NCBI GenBank assembly: GCA_030612705.1
Contig: JAUWNI010000012.1
Location: 1 to 50,428 of the forward strand
Reading direction: 5' to 3'
Length of the DNA stretch: 50,428 bases
Source of the DNA: Phycisphaerae bacterium
GTDB taxonomy: Bacteria; Planctomycetota; Phycisphaerae; UBA1845; Fen-1342
Part shown: one piece after another, positions 32,689 through 41,173 of the stretch
Position numbering within the stretch: position 1 is the first letter of the stretch
How the letters are laid out: every line of letters starts with the position of its first letter
The notes under the pieces: model-generated
What the model was told of the DNA's origin: nothing
What the model saw: only the letters and a program-made list of their open reading frames with translations
Databases searched by the model: none
Translations under genes and position numbers: made by a program

Positions 32689-33789
32689 TTAGAGGTTTTC
32701 GAGTCGCATTTTCAGATCGCGGTCGCGCAGGGCGGAGTGGAATTCGTCGAGCCGCTCGCCCGCGAGAATGCCTTCCAGGTCGAAGATGTCCATATTCACC
32801 CGGTGATGGGTACAGCGATTCTGCGGAAAGTTGTACGTGCGGATACGCTCGCTGCGGTCGCCGCTGCCAACCATGTCCTTCCGTTCGGCGGCGAGCTCGC
32901 GCTCCTGCCGTGACTTATAATGCTCGAAGAGGCGTGACATCATAATGCGGCGGGCCTTGGCGCGGTTCTTGTGCTGGCTCTTCTCGTCGCGCATCGAGAC
33001 GGTGATACCGGTTTCGGTGTGTTCGAGCTTGATGGCGCTGGAGACCTTGTTGACGTTCTGCCCGCCGGGGCCGCCCGCTCGGCTGACGTGCTCGATCACG
33101 TCTTTGTCCCAGTTGATGTCGATTTCGACCTCCCGTGGCTCGGGCAGGACGGCGACGGTTGCCGCCGAGGTATGGATGCGGCCCTGCGATTCGGTCTGGG
33201 GGACGCGCTGCACGCGGTGGCCGCCGGCCTCAAAGCGCAGGTTGAGATAGACCTCGTCGCCGGTGATATTGAGGATCGCCTCTTTGATCCCGCCGAGGTC
33301 GGAGGGCGAGATCGAGAGGATTTCGACCTTGAAGCCCTTGCGGAAGGCGTAGGCCTTGTACATTTCGAGCAGCTCAGCGGCGAACAGGGCGGCCTCGTCG
33401 CCGCCGGTGCCGGCCCGGATTTCGAGGATCACGCTGCTGATCGACGCCTCGTCGCCGGTGACGAGCTTGCCCTGCAATTCGGTCAGCAGCGCTTCCCGCC
33501 GCTGTTCGAGCTCGGGCAGCTCGGCCGCGGCCAGTTCTTTCAGATCGTCATCCGAATCGCAGTCTTCGATGATCTCGGTCGATTCGTTGAGCTGATCAGT
33601 GACGCGGCGGTATTCGCGGAACGGCTTGAGGAGCTTTTCGAGCTGTCCGTGTTCCTGGGCCAACTTCACCATCAAGGCACCGTTAGAGGCAACCTCGGGC
33701 CGGTTCATCTCGGCGGCGACTTCCTCGCCACGTTTGGCCATCTCTTCCAGTCGGGCGATCCAGGTTGGGTCTTGTACTTTCTGAAACAT
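32689..33789 (-). CDS. prfA: Peptide chain release factor 1
   Basis: Ends translation at UAA and UAG. The 366-residue protein has the coiled N-terminal domain, ILEIRAGTGGDEAALFAAEL, and the catalytic GGQ loop SRAGGPGGQNVNKV near residue 243. The stop-codon recognition segment is HRVQRVPQTESQGRIHTSAA, where the tripeptide is PQT instead of the usual PAT or PVT. DEKSQHKNRAKARRIMMSRL and RIRTYNFPQNRCTHHR are typical for RF1. The ATG at 33789 begins at the family start. It lies about 300 bases after rpmE on the same strand, a frequent bacterial order. Confidence 0.95.
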   Translation of the reverse strand: MFQKVQDPTWIARLEEMAKRGEEVAAEMNRPEVASNGALMVKLAQEHGQLEKLLKPFREYRRVTDQLNESTEIIEDCDSDDDLKELAAAELPELEQRREALLTELQGKLVTGDEASISSVILEIRAGTGGDEAALFAAELLEMYKAYAFRKGFKVEILSISPSDLGGIKEAILNITGDEVYLNLRFEAGGHRVQRVPQTESQGRIHTSAATVAVLPEPREVEIDINWDKDVIEHVSRAGGPGGQNVNKVSSAIKLEHTETGITVSMRDEKSQHKNRAKARRIMMSRLFEHYKSRQERELAAERKDMVGSGDRSERIRTYNFPQNRCTHHRVNMDIFDLEGILAGERLDEFHSALRDRDLKMRLENL

Positions 33790-33894
33790 GATTTCGAACC
33801 GTTCAAAAGTTGTTGATAAAACGCACCTTCATCTGGTGCACTGTCAACCACCCTTCAATTAACGACTGACAGAGTACCAGTGCTCCGTCAGCGT

Positions 33895-34012
33895 TGCTTT
33901 GATGGGTTCAGCCCGAGGAGCCGCGGACTTCAGTCCGCCCGGTCCTTCGAAAAGGGTAAATTCTACTCCCCGCGGCGCCGCGCGGACTTCAGGTCCGCGG
34001 CTCTTCGAGTTA
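33895..34012. repeat. Inverted repeat of GCCGCGGACTTCAGTCCGC modules
   Basis: AGCCGCGGACTTCAGTCCGC (about 33911-33930) is mirrored by GCGGACTTCAGGTCCGCGGC (about 33984-34003), with an internal CGCGGCGCCGCG palindrome. It fills the gap between prfA and rpmE and is another palindromic module. Confidence 0.65.
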
Positions 34013-34034
34013 AACAGATTTCGGGCGCACATAT

Positions 34035-34073
34035 AAAAAACTACGGCCCGGTATGCGCATCCGAGCCGTAGTT
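34035..34073 (-). terminator. Rho-independent terminator of rpmE
   Basis: On the minus strand, AACTACGGCTCGG pairs with CCGGGCCGTAGTT (13 bp, one wobble) around a nine-base loop, followed by a run of six U residues (plus-strand AAAAAA at 34035-34040). It starts about 20 bases past the rpmE stop. Confidence 0.88.
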
Positions 34074-34092
34074 GGAGTTTCCTTGAGCGAAG

Positions 34093-34338
34093 CTAGTTGT
34101 CGGCCTTGGGCTTGGCCTTCGCCTTTTCCTTCTGGAAATATTGGCCGCCGAACTTCTTCTGGAAGCGTTCCACGCGGCCGGTGGTGTCGACGAACTTCTG
34201 CTTGCCGGTGTAGAACGGGTGGCAGACGTTGCAGATGTCGACCTTGATCTCTTTGACCGTGGCCCGCGTCTCGAACTTGTTGCCGCAGGCGCAGGTGACG
34301 CTCGCGTTTTCGTACTTGGGATGGATGTCCTTCTTCAT
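34093..34338 (-). CDS. rpmE: 50S ribosomal protein L31
   Basis: An 81-residue L31 of the zinc-binding type: [20 protein letters not shown] at the start with two Cys, then the second pair [20 protein letters not shown]. The basic tail after FGGQYFQ is rich in Lys and Ala, as in many bacteria. L31 sits at the bridge between the ribosomal subunits. A strong terminator follows, so it is largely transcribed apart from prfA. No unusual start or truncation is seen. Confidence 0.95.
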   Translation of the reverse strand: MKKDIHPKYENASVTCACGNKFETRATVKEIKVDICNVCHPFYTGKQKFVDTTGRVERFQKKFGGQYFQKEKAKAKPKADN

Positions 34339-34528
34339 AACACACCGTTTCTGGGCGGCTTGTGCGACTCGCCGCGTTGCTGCTTATTTACCGAACCATG
34401 AAGTATGCCCGATATTGGGTGTTTTGGCAAGTCGATTTTCCGGCCGGTTTGGCTGACGCCGGCTGTCCACTATGGGTACAATCTGCCCCCGGGAACGAGG
34501 ATTTGGACGACCGCCGACGAGTGAATTA

Positions 34529-35245
34529 GTGTCCGACAACCCGCAAAACAACGAAATTGTCCGCTTGGACCAGATCGTCAAGATCTACAGCACGCCTGGT
34601 GCCAACGTAGAGGTACACGCTCTGCGCGGGATCTCGCTCGCCATCGGCCGCGGCGAGTATGTCGCCATCGTGGGCGCTTCCGGCAGCGGTAAAAGCACGC
34701 TGATGAACATCATCGGTTGCCTCGACCGACTTACCGCAGGCACATATCAGCTCTACGGCGAGGATGTTTCGCAACTCAGCGACGACCAGCTTTCCGACGT
34801 CCGCGGCCGGCGGATCGGCTTCATCTTCCAGAACTTTAACCTGATCCCGTCGCAGACCGTCCAGGAAAACCTCGAAGTGCCGATGTTTTACCAGGGCGTC
34901 CCGCCCCACATCCGCCGCCAGCGGGCCCTCCGGATCGCCCAGCGTGTCGAGCTGACCGATCGGCTGCACCACAGGCCGAACGAGCTCTCCGGCGGCCAGC
35001 AGCAACGCGTCGCGATCGCCCGGGCCCTGATAAACGACCCGGTCATGTTGCTGGCGGACGAGCCTACCGGCAACCTCGACAGCAACACCGGCCTGGTCAT
35101 CCTCGACATGCTCGATGAGCTGAACGCCGCCGGTATGACGATCGTTGTGGTCACGCACGACCCGAACGTCGCGAAGCGCTGCAAACGCATGATCGTGCTC
35201 AAGGACGGCCTGATCCACACGGACTCAATGGGCGGCAGTTCGTAA
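34529..35245 (+). CDS. LolD/MacB-type ABC transporter ATP-binding protein
   Basis: A 238-residue ATPase of the LolD/MacB/FtsE type. It has HALRGISLAIGRGEYVAIVG, Walker A GASGSGKST (near 48), the Q-loop GFIFQNFNLIPSQTVQENLE, the signature NELSGGQQQRVAIARAL, Walker B MLLADEPTGNLDS and the switch His in VVTHDP. Relatives power export of lipoproteins, peptides or drugs by a separate FtsX-like permease. No permease gene is adjacent on the same strand, so this copy is an orphan in this window. The start is uncertain: the GTG at 34529 fits homology, while an ATG at 34472 is in frame. Its 3' end is overlapped antisense by the next gene. Confidence 0.85.
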   Translation: MSDNPQNNEIVRLDQIVKIYSTPGANVEVHALRGISLAIGRGEYVAIVGASGSGKSTLMNIIGCLDRLTAGTYQLYGEDVSQLSDDQLSDVRGRRIGFIFQNFNLIPSQTVQENLEVPMFYQGVPPHIRRQRALRIAQRVELTDRLHHRPNELSGGQQQRVAIARALINDPVMLLADEPTGNLDSNTGLVILDMLDELNAAGMTIVVVTHDPNVAKRCKRMIVLKDGLIHTDSMGGSS

Positions 35246-37329
35246 ATCTCGACCGGTGCGACGCCGGTCGGCGGGGGTTCGATTTCCACACGGCGCAGGC
35301 CGGCTTGTTCGAGCCGGGCGACCCATTCGTGAGTGACGATGTCCGGGAAGCCGTAGGTTTGCCGGAGACGTTCGATCTCCTTCCAGGAAAACACGACGTG
35401 CGAGACATCGCGGCCGCGCAGCCAATCGAGGCATGCCCGCGGGTCGGCGGTGGCGGCGAACTCGAGCCAGGGATCGCGGCTGAAGGGGACTGTGTAGTGG
35501 ATTTCCCGATCGACATAGAAGACGGCCGCGTCGCCTACCAGCCAGGCGTAGGCGCCGCTTGGCAGCGTTTCGTTTAGCGGATGGGCATCGACAAAGATAT
35601 CCGTTTGCCCGAGGAGCCTGTGTAAGGGGACGCCGGCGCGGGTTGTCCAGCGCTCGTTATGCTCACGGAGACGCCCCGCGAGCGAGATGTCGTTGACCAG
35701 CACGCCCGCTATCGCGATTGGCACGACGATCCATTTCAACCACGGCCGGCGGGGATGACCGTCATGTGACCGGTCACCGGCAAGGCACTCACCGCCCAGC
35801 AACGCCAACGGCACGATCAACGGAACGGCAAAGCGGCCGGGGATGAACGTTAGGCTGATCCAGCCCAGCAGGATCAGGCCGCTCCAAAGCGTCAACATCG
35901 CGGCCCGGCGTGACCGGCCGATGACGACGCCCGCCAAGGCGAGCACAAAGATCACTTGGCCGAAAAGCGATGGTTTGATTTCGTGCTCGGCGACATTCAC
36001 GTGCGACGAAATCGTTTGTGTCTGATGCGTGACCGAACCGAACAATTCTCGCGCTGCAAGCGTCAGCCGACCCGTGAAGGAATCATGTTCCGACGGTACG
36101 CGATGGCCGGCGGACCATTGACGGGCCTGATCCGCGCTCCAGGCCCTGCCGCCGAACCATTCGTGGGCGAAGGGGTGGACGGGGTTGCCGGTAAACGCCG
36201 CGTTGCGGATGAGCCACGGACTGAAAGCGAGCAGTACGCCGATGCCGTAAATGGCGATACGTTGAGCGCGTAGCTTGAACGAAGCGCGCATCGTCGTAAG
36301 CCACGCAAGTCCCAAAGCGAGAGCGACGAAGACGAGCGCGGTATATTTGCAACCGCCGGCCAGGCCCGCGCAGAGCCCCGCGGTCAATGCCGTGCGCCAG
36401 TCGGCGTTCGTTCGTTCGCGATAATGATCGATGATCAGGCCGGCGGCGACAGCAGCGAACAACAGCATGCCGTTCTCGACGTAGGCCAGGCAGCCGAGGT
36501 ACGCCAACCAAGGTGTGGAGCCGGCCAGCAGCACGACCAGCCAACGCGGCCAACCCGGCCCGGCCCAACAGCCCAGCGCTATCACCGCCAGAATGCCGCA
36601 CGACGCGTGTAGCAGTTGCGCCGGGATCGCGGCGGCGTACACGCTGCCGGCCAGGTGCATCAGCAATAGATAGAGCATTTCCATTTGCTGCGGGAACGAG
36701 GTGTAGACGTTGTGCGGCAGAAACGTGATGCGGCCGGCGTCATAGTATTCGCGCGGGCCCTGGAGGTGGTATTCGAGCACGTCGTAGCCGTTGGCTTCCG
36801 CCTGCCAGAGCATGCCGGGCGGCAGGCTTGCGGCGAAGAGCGCGATGACTAGCGGGACGATCAGAAGCGTAAGAAGTATCGTTTGGCTTATCAAAGCCCC
36901 CACCCTTTGCTGCGCAAAGGATGGGGCACCCGTACAGGATGGGGCACCCGCAGAGGATGGAGTACTTTCATGCGTCCCCTGCTTGCTTTGGGCGCGGTAG
37001 AGGTACGTCAGGCCGCAGATGCCGCCGATGGCCAGGAGGGTCCACGCCACGGGGTGGCTGAGCAGGCCGGCGACGCCGAGGGTTAAGGTGAAAAGACTGA
37101 GCAATCCCAGTCCGAGCGCCGTTGCGATGCAAACCTGCTGCCCGGTGCCGTAGCGGCGAAATCCCAGCCAGGCAGTCGGCCAGGCTCCCCAGCCGGCGGC
37201 GGCGGCGACGATTGCCAGAGCGAGCACGCCATCAGTGAGCAGCACGATCCAGGTAAACGGCGACAGCAACGTGAGTCCGACTGCCGTGCCGACCATGAGA
37301 ATCAGAATGGGTAGCTGGTGTCCGCGCAT
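34888..37329 (-). CDS. Polytopic GT-C (ArnT/GT39-like) glycosyltransferase-like membrane protein
   Basis: A membrane protein with 10-12 predicted helices. The first periplasmic loop has GYDVLEYHLQGPREYYDAGR and then NVYTSFPQQMEMLYLLLMHL, with the Asp expected in GT-C lipid-linked sugar transferases. YVENGMLLFAAVAAGL and GLAGGCKYTALVF, then PWLIRNAAFTGNPVHP follow in the family order. A soluble domain of ~140 residues ends with VEIYELPP at about 35230. The open frame then runs ~115 residues more, antisense to the ABC ATPase gene, so the natural end was probably near 35225 and the tail may be spurious. A palindromic repeat is inserted in frame at residues ~118-145. The substrate is unknown. Confidence 0.65.
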   Translation of the reverse strand: MRGHQLPILILMVGTAVGLTLLSPFTWIVLLTDGVLALAIVAAAAGWGAWPTAWLGFRRYGTGQQVCIATALGLGLLSLFTLTLGVAGLLSHPVAWTLLAIGGICGLTYLYRAQSKQGTHESTPSSAGAPSCTGAPSFAQQRVGALISQTILLTLLIVPLVIALFAASLPPGMLWQAEANGYDVLEYHLQGPREYYDAGRITFLPHNVYTSFPQQMEMLYLLLMHLAGSVYAAAIPAQLLHASCGILAVIALGCWAGPGWPRWLVVLLAGSTPWLAYLGCLAYVENGMLLFAAVAAGLIIDHYRERTNADWRTALTAGLCAGLAGGCKYTALVFVALALGLAWLTTMRASFKLRAQRIAIYGIGVLLAFSPWLIRNAAFTGNPVHPFAHEWFGGRAWSADQARQWSAGHRVPSEHDSFTGRLTLAARELFGSVTHQTQTISSHVNVAEHEIKPSLFGQVIFVLALAGVVIGRSRRAAMLTLWSGLILLGWISLTFIPGRFAVPLIVPLALLGGECLAGDRSHDGHPRRPWLKWIVVPIAIAGVLVNDISLAGRLREHNERWTTRAGVPLHRLLGQTDIFVDAHPLNETLPSGAYAWLVGDAAVFYVDREIHYTVPFSRDPWLEFAATADPRACLDWLRGRDVSHVVFSWKEIERLRQTYGFPDIVTHEWVARLEQAGLRRVEIEPPPTGVAPVEIYELPPIESVWIRPSLSTIMRLQRFATFGSCVTTTIVIPAAFSSSSMSRMTRPVLLSRLPVGSSASNMTGSFIRARAIATRCCWPPESSFGLWCSRSVSSTRWAIRRARWRRMWGGTPW
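36893..36972. repeat. Palindromic repeat inserted in frame inside the GT-C gene
   Basis: CCCCACCCTTTGC and GCAAAGGATGGGG form a 13-bp stem with one mismatch around a three-base turn (36898-36926). GATGGGGCACCCG then occurs twice. The same GTGCCCCATCC word appears in an intergenic element at 38610. On the gene strand the repeat encodes STPSSAGAPSCTGAPSFAQQ, a low-complexity linker between two helices. Confidence 0.65.
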
Positions 37330-37419
37330 CCGCACGCATGATAGTAACGGGCGGGTTTATAAGACAGGTTCTCCGCTGTTGCATCTGCATTAAGGGCATG
37401 GCGTGGGTGGCCCGTCGCT

Positions 37420-38463
37420 TCAGCGGCGGGGGGCGCGTTCGTTCGCGTAGCACTCCGCCGGTCCGAGGGCGTCGGGCCAGATACCGCTGTGTTGCAGGAA
37501 TTGGCGGACATGGTGGCAGAGGTGGCACTTGTTGGCATAGCCGGCCTCGAGCTGCCGGTAGCCGAACGGTTTGGCACGTTGCATGAGCTCGTGACTCCCG
37601 CCGGCGACTACGGCCGAGACGACGGGGTGCTCGTGCCAATTTGTGGACACATGTTTCCAGAGTTGTTCGGGCGGTTGTTTCAAAGCGTTGCCGAGGATGA
37701 TGCCGTTGCAAACGCCGGGGAAGACGTTGCCGTACGGGTCGATGTGGACGTGTCGGCTCTGGAGGACTTCCTTGACGCAATTCAGATCACGAAACTCTTC
37801 GGCGGGGTGGGGCGGGAGTAAGTCGGCGAGCCGATCCGCGGCCCGGCCGGTGAGTCGGTCCTTGTGGCGGTCGAGGGCCTGGGCAAACGTGCGATTTTTT
37901 TCGTTCGTGTCGAGTCGGCGCGTGTCGAGCGGCCTCTTATAAAAATCCCACCAGCGGACGCGGACGCGCGGCGGCCCGAGCACTTTGCGGGCGATTTCAA
38001 CGCAGCGTCTGACGCGGTCGAAAGGGATGAATTCCTGGTGATAGACATCGGTGCTGACGACCAGCAGTTCCATGCCGAGGACGTCGAGCTGTTCGAGTCG
38101 GGCGCGGGTGAGTCCGTCGCTGGTGGCCCAAAAGGCGTTGGTTTCGATTTTTTCGAGCGGGGTCAGGCCGGCGTCGCGGGCAGCGCGGACCAGCGCCAGC
38201 AGCCGCGGCCAATCGCCGAAGGGTTCCCCGCCGGCGAGGTGGATCCGCATGGTTTTACCGTGTTTTGCGGCCAACTGGTCGAGGCTGCGCCAGATCGTTA
38301 CAGCATCGGTGGTGTTCATCCAGCCGCCGCGCTCCGGGCTGCTGTAAACGTAGCAAAATGTGCATTTGGCGTTGCACCAGTACGTGAGCAGCAGGCCGGC
38401 GAATTCCCATACGGCGAGTTGGGGGTTGGTTGACACGGAATCGGCTTGGTCGGGCGGGTGCAT
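37420..38463 (-). CDS. Radical SAM protein with C-terminal Cys-rich (SPASM-like) region
   Basis: A 347-residue radical SAM enzyme with the cluster motif CNAKCTFCYV near the N-terminus, then IHLAGGEPFGDWPRLL and ELLVVSTDVYHQEFIPF typical of the barrel. The C-terminal third has DLNCVKEVL, HIDPYGNVFPGVCNGIILGN and KCHLCHHVRQFLQHSG, which look like the extra-cluster Cys of SPASM/twitch domains. Related enzymes modify peptides or make cofactors. No candidate substrate peptide gene is adjacent. The start is uncertain: ATG at 38463 or TTG at 38484. It follows the gap to the metallophosphatase gene and may be in the same operon as the GT-C gene. Confidence 0.8.
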   Translation of the reverse strand: MHPPDQADSVSTNPQLAVWEFAGLLLTYWCNAKCTFCYVYSSPERGGWMNTTDAVTIWRSLDQLAAKHGKTMRIHLAGGEPFGDWPRLLALVRAARDAGLTPLEKIETNAFWATSDGLTRARLEQLDVLGMELLVVSTDVYHQEFIPFDRVRRCVEIARKVLGPPRVRVRWWDFYKRPLDTRRLDTNEKNRTFAQALDRHKDRLTGRAADRLADLLPPHPAEEFRDLNCVKEVLQSRHVHIDPYGNVFPGVCNGIILGNALKQPPEQLWKHVSTNWHEHPVVSAVVAGGSHELMQRAKPFGYRQLEAGYANKCHLCHHVRQFLQHSGIWPDALGPAECYANERAPRR

Positions 38464-38517
38464 GATTTTGGGATCGTAATCCAAAGCCGGGCGGGATAGC
38501 CAGATGAATTATACAAC

Positions 38518-38765
38518 CCGTGGCATCGGCGTCCCGCCGGTGGATTCGGAGGTACGACCGGCGAGGCGCCGGCCGCTACGGGTGGTGTTCAGGCTTGGGC
38601 AGTGGTGCCCCATCCCGTTTCGCCAGCCCGGAGGGCAGGCGAACGGGGTGGGGGACTGATTCGAACCTGCACCGACCTTGCTCCCTCGAATTGGTTCCCC
38701 ACCCCGACCGAGTGCCTGCCAGACAGGCACTCGGAACGGGATCGGGCACCCTCCGCCCCCGGCTG
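38518..38765. repeat. Two dispersed palindromic modules
   Basis: CGTGGCATCGGCGTCCCGCC ... GGCGCCGGCCGCTACGGGTG (38519-38585) resembles the copies at 2361 and 22694. From 38610, GGTGCCCCATCCCGTT is mirrored by AACGGGATCGGGCACC (about 38736-38751), with GTGCCTGCC-aga-cAGGCAC inside. No gene lies in 38464-38779. Confidence 0.7.
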
Positions 38766-38779
38766 TGATGGTTCGGCCG

Positions 38780-40048
38780 CTACGGGTAGTGCTTGGGCGT
38801 TTTATAGAGTGTCCAGCGATCGAGGATTTCGCCGTTCAGGGCGATCTGTGTCAGGATGAGTTCGTCATCGCTGACGACGGAGACGCTGGTGAAGCTGTGG
38901 ATTTCGTTATGTAGGGCGGCGAGATATGCCGGGCGCTGTTCGGGGGGTAGCGGCTGATAGAGCAAGGCGCCGCCGGCGCCGCTGATGACGTAGGTCACGC
39001 CGTCGCCGTTCTCGGCCGGTTTGCCGCCACGTATAGGCATCATGCGTTCGTACATGTGATCGTGTCCGCTGAAAACGATATCGATGCCGGTGCTTTCGAA
39101 GACGGGCACGAGTGTGTTTTGGATTTTTTCACAGGGTGCGTGCGCGCCGGCGGTGTAAGGCGGGCGGTGGAGGACGACGAACTTCCAGGGCGTGTCCGCT
39201 TCGGAGAACACTTCGCGGAGCCAAGGGGCCACGTGGTCGCTCAGCGCGGCCTCGTCCGTTTCGCTGTCGATCACGGCGATGCGCGCGGAGGCGTAGTCGA
39301 ACCAGTAGTGGCGCTCCGCCGGTTGGCCGGCCGGACCGTTCTCGGGCAGGTCGAAAACCTCGAGGTAAGCCTCGACCTTAAGCTCTTCGTCGACCTCATG
39401 ATTGCCGATACAGGGCCAGAAATTCACACGCCGAATCAGCTCGCGATAGGGGGTGAAGAAGCGGTTCTTGAAGTGTCGGCGCGCGCCGTTGCTGTAAATC
39501 AGATCACCGACGTGCAGCATGAAATCGGGGTCGGCGGCGTTCATCCGGGCCGCGAGCATGTATTGTTCGCGCGTCGCCTTGCCGCTGTCGCCGAAGACGA
39601 TGAAGTTGAACGGCTCGCCGGTCAGCTGGTTTGTGCGGAACTCGTCATGCGCAAGGGTGCGCCGGCCGAGCATGATCGTATACGGATACGTCTCGCCGGG
39701 CTCCAGACCGGTCAGGATGGCGCGGCAACGGCGACCGCTGTTCTCGACTGGATAGACCTGTTTGTCGCCGATATGGACCGACAATTCGTCGCCGATCGGG
39801 CGTGTCAGATACCAGACGAGAGTTACCTCGTGTTCGCCGGCCATTTGCACCATGGGGCCTTCATGGATGGAGGCCGGCAGCAGCCAGGGCAGGATTCCAT
39901 AGAGCCCCAGGGCGATCAGGATGAACAGCAGTGCGCCGAGCAGGACGCGTCGGGCGCGGATGCGCTTGGCGCGGAACCTGGCTTCGTCGTCACGCTCGTC
40001 ATCGGGTAGGGTTTCCGCGTTTTCAGGTTGGTCCGGCGTTTCCGGCAT
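38780..40048 (-). CDS. Purple acid phosphatase-like metallophosphoesterase, membrane-anchored
   Basis: A 422-residue protein with an acidic N-terminus, one membrane helix (VLLGALLFILIALGLYGILP), then a fibronectin-like domain and a calcineurin-type phosphatase domain outside the membrane. The dimetal motifs are complete: FNFIVFGDSGK, LHVGDLIYSNGA, CIGNHEVDEE, FVVLHRPPYTAGAH and IVFSGHDHMYERM. This order and the Fn3-like lead domain fit purple acid phosphatase-type enzymes, which release phosphate from monoesters. The substrate is unknown. It lies three bases after the HEAT-repeat protein gene, forming an operon with it and coaD. Confidence 0.88.
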   Translation of the reverse strand: MPETPDQPENAETLPDDERDDEARFRAKRIRARRVLLGALLFILIALGLYGILPWLLPASIHEGPMVQMAGEHEVTLVWYLTRPIGDELSVHIGDKQVYPVENSGRRCRAILTGLEPGETYPYTIMLGRRTLAHDEFRTNQLTGEPFNFIVFGDSGKATREQYMLAARMNAADPDFMLHVGDLIYSNGARRHFKNRFFTPYRELIRRVNFWPCIGNHEVDEELKVEAYLEVFDLPENGPAGQPAERHYWFDYASARIAVIDSETDEAALSDHVAPWLREVFSEADTPWKFVVLHRPPYTAGAHAPCEKIQNTLVPVFESTGIDIVFSGHDHMYERMMPIRGGKPAENGDGVTYVISGAGGALLYQPLPPEQRPAYLAALHNEIHSFTSVSVVSDDELILTQIALNGEILDRWTLYKTPKHYP

Positions 40049-40051
40049 CGG

Positions 40052-41173
40052 CTAGTCTTTCTCATCATGCGTGGGTTGTGAGGTTGACGGAGTGGGTTTG
40101 GCATGTTGCTGGTGCCAGATACGGAAGGCGCGGTGCCCCTCGCGGCGCGTTTCGTCGATTGAATAGCCGACGAAACTTTTATCTTCCGCCGAGACGTGCA
40201 GCCCGAAATCTTCCGGCGGCAATTTGTAAATGTGTAACAGGCTTAGCAGGGCCACGTCGCCGACCGTTTCGACAAAACGTTGGCCTTCCGCGGCTGTTTG
40301 CCAGCGCAATCGGGCGGGATCGTCGAGATATTCAAGCAGCACGCGGGCTGCTTGCCGGTCGCCGAGCTTGCCAAGGGCACGCAGCGCCTGCGATCGGTGA
40401 GTTTGGTCCCAGTATTTCGACCGTCCGAAAAAACGCAGGGCGTCGATTACGGCCGGCACACTTTCCAAGCTCCGTGCCTCGGCGACGACCGGGATGGATT
40501 TTGCCACGATTATCGCGACCACGCGCGCCAATTCCTGCTCGTGGGGGCCGTAAAATCCCGATTTGACGGTAGTGGTCGCGTCGCGGATGTAACGCGTCAA
40601 GGCGCGGGCCACGACGGGGTCGTGCAACTCCGCCGCCATATCCAACGCCGCGGCGGCAACGTCGCCGTCTTCGTCGTTGACCTTGGCGGCGATGAGGACG
40701 CCCGCGCCGGTGTTCGGTTCGAGCGGGATTTGCTGGACGGCGGCCTTGCGCACGAGGAAATTGCCGTCGAATAGACGCTCCACCAGTTCCGGATAGGCCG
40801 TCGCGAACGTATCGAATAGTTTGCGATCCTCGGGGGACAGGTCGATCCGAAACAGCCGCATTCGCAGCGCACCGGTCACACGTGCCAGCGCCCGCCGCAG
40901 GCGCACCTGCTCTTCGATCGGCCGGGCCTCGAGTGAGCCGACGGCCTCGGCGAGCGGGGCGGTGATGAGTTCGATAAGTTGCTCGCCGGCGGCGGCAGCC
41001 TCGACCTCGTCGCCGCGAGCGATCTTGTCCACCAGGCGTTTCAGACGGGCCTGATCGTCGTCCGCGTGGGCGATCGCCGACAGGCCGAGGCCGACGATAA
41101 GAACCAGACCGAACAGGCACCATCCGGCTGTTTGTCCGGTCGCCGGGATGTGTTCAGGCTTTTTCGTTGTCAC
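40052..41173 (-). CDS. Exported HEAT-repeat protein
   Basis: A 373-residue protein with a hydrophobic leader (WCLFGLVLIVGLGLSAIAHA) that looks like a signal peptide. The rest is alpha-helical with HEAT-like repeats, for example NFLVRKAAVQQIPLEPNTGA, DGDVAAAALDMAAEL and RSQALRALGKLGDRQAARVL. Such solenoids usually act as protein-binding scaffolds. It probably starts at a GTG overlapping the coaD end by 20 bases, and its stop is three bases before the phosphatase start, so the three genes are likely cotranscribed. No catalytic motif is seen. A role in the phosphatase pathway is inference only. Confidence 0.6.
   Translation of the reverse strand: MTTKKPEHIPATGQTAGWCLFGLVLIVGLGLSAIAHADDDQARLKRLVDKIARGDEVEAAAAGEQLIELITAPLAEAVGSLEARPIEEQVRLRRALARVTGALRMRLFRIDLSPEDRKLFDTFATAYPELVERLFDGNFLVRKAAVQQIPLEPNTGAGVLIAAKVNDEDGDVAAAALDMAAELHDPVVARALTRYIRDATTTVKSGFYGPHEQELARVVAIIVAKSIPVVAEARSLESVPAVIDALRFFGRSKYWDQTHRSQALRALGKLGDRQAARVLLEYLDDPARLRWQTAAEGQRFVETVGDVALLSLLHIYKLPPEDFGLHVSAEDKSFVGYSIDETRREGHRAFRIWHQQHAKPTPSTSQPTHDEKD

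Noticed and set aside
38655..38690. tRNA-like GGTTCGAATC on the minus strand
   Set aside because: The flanking bases do not form a T-stem, and no acceptor or anticodon arms can be drawn. It is part of a palindromic repeat.
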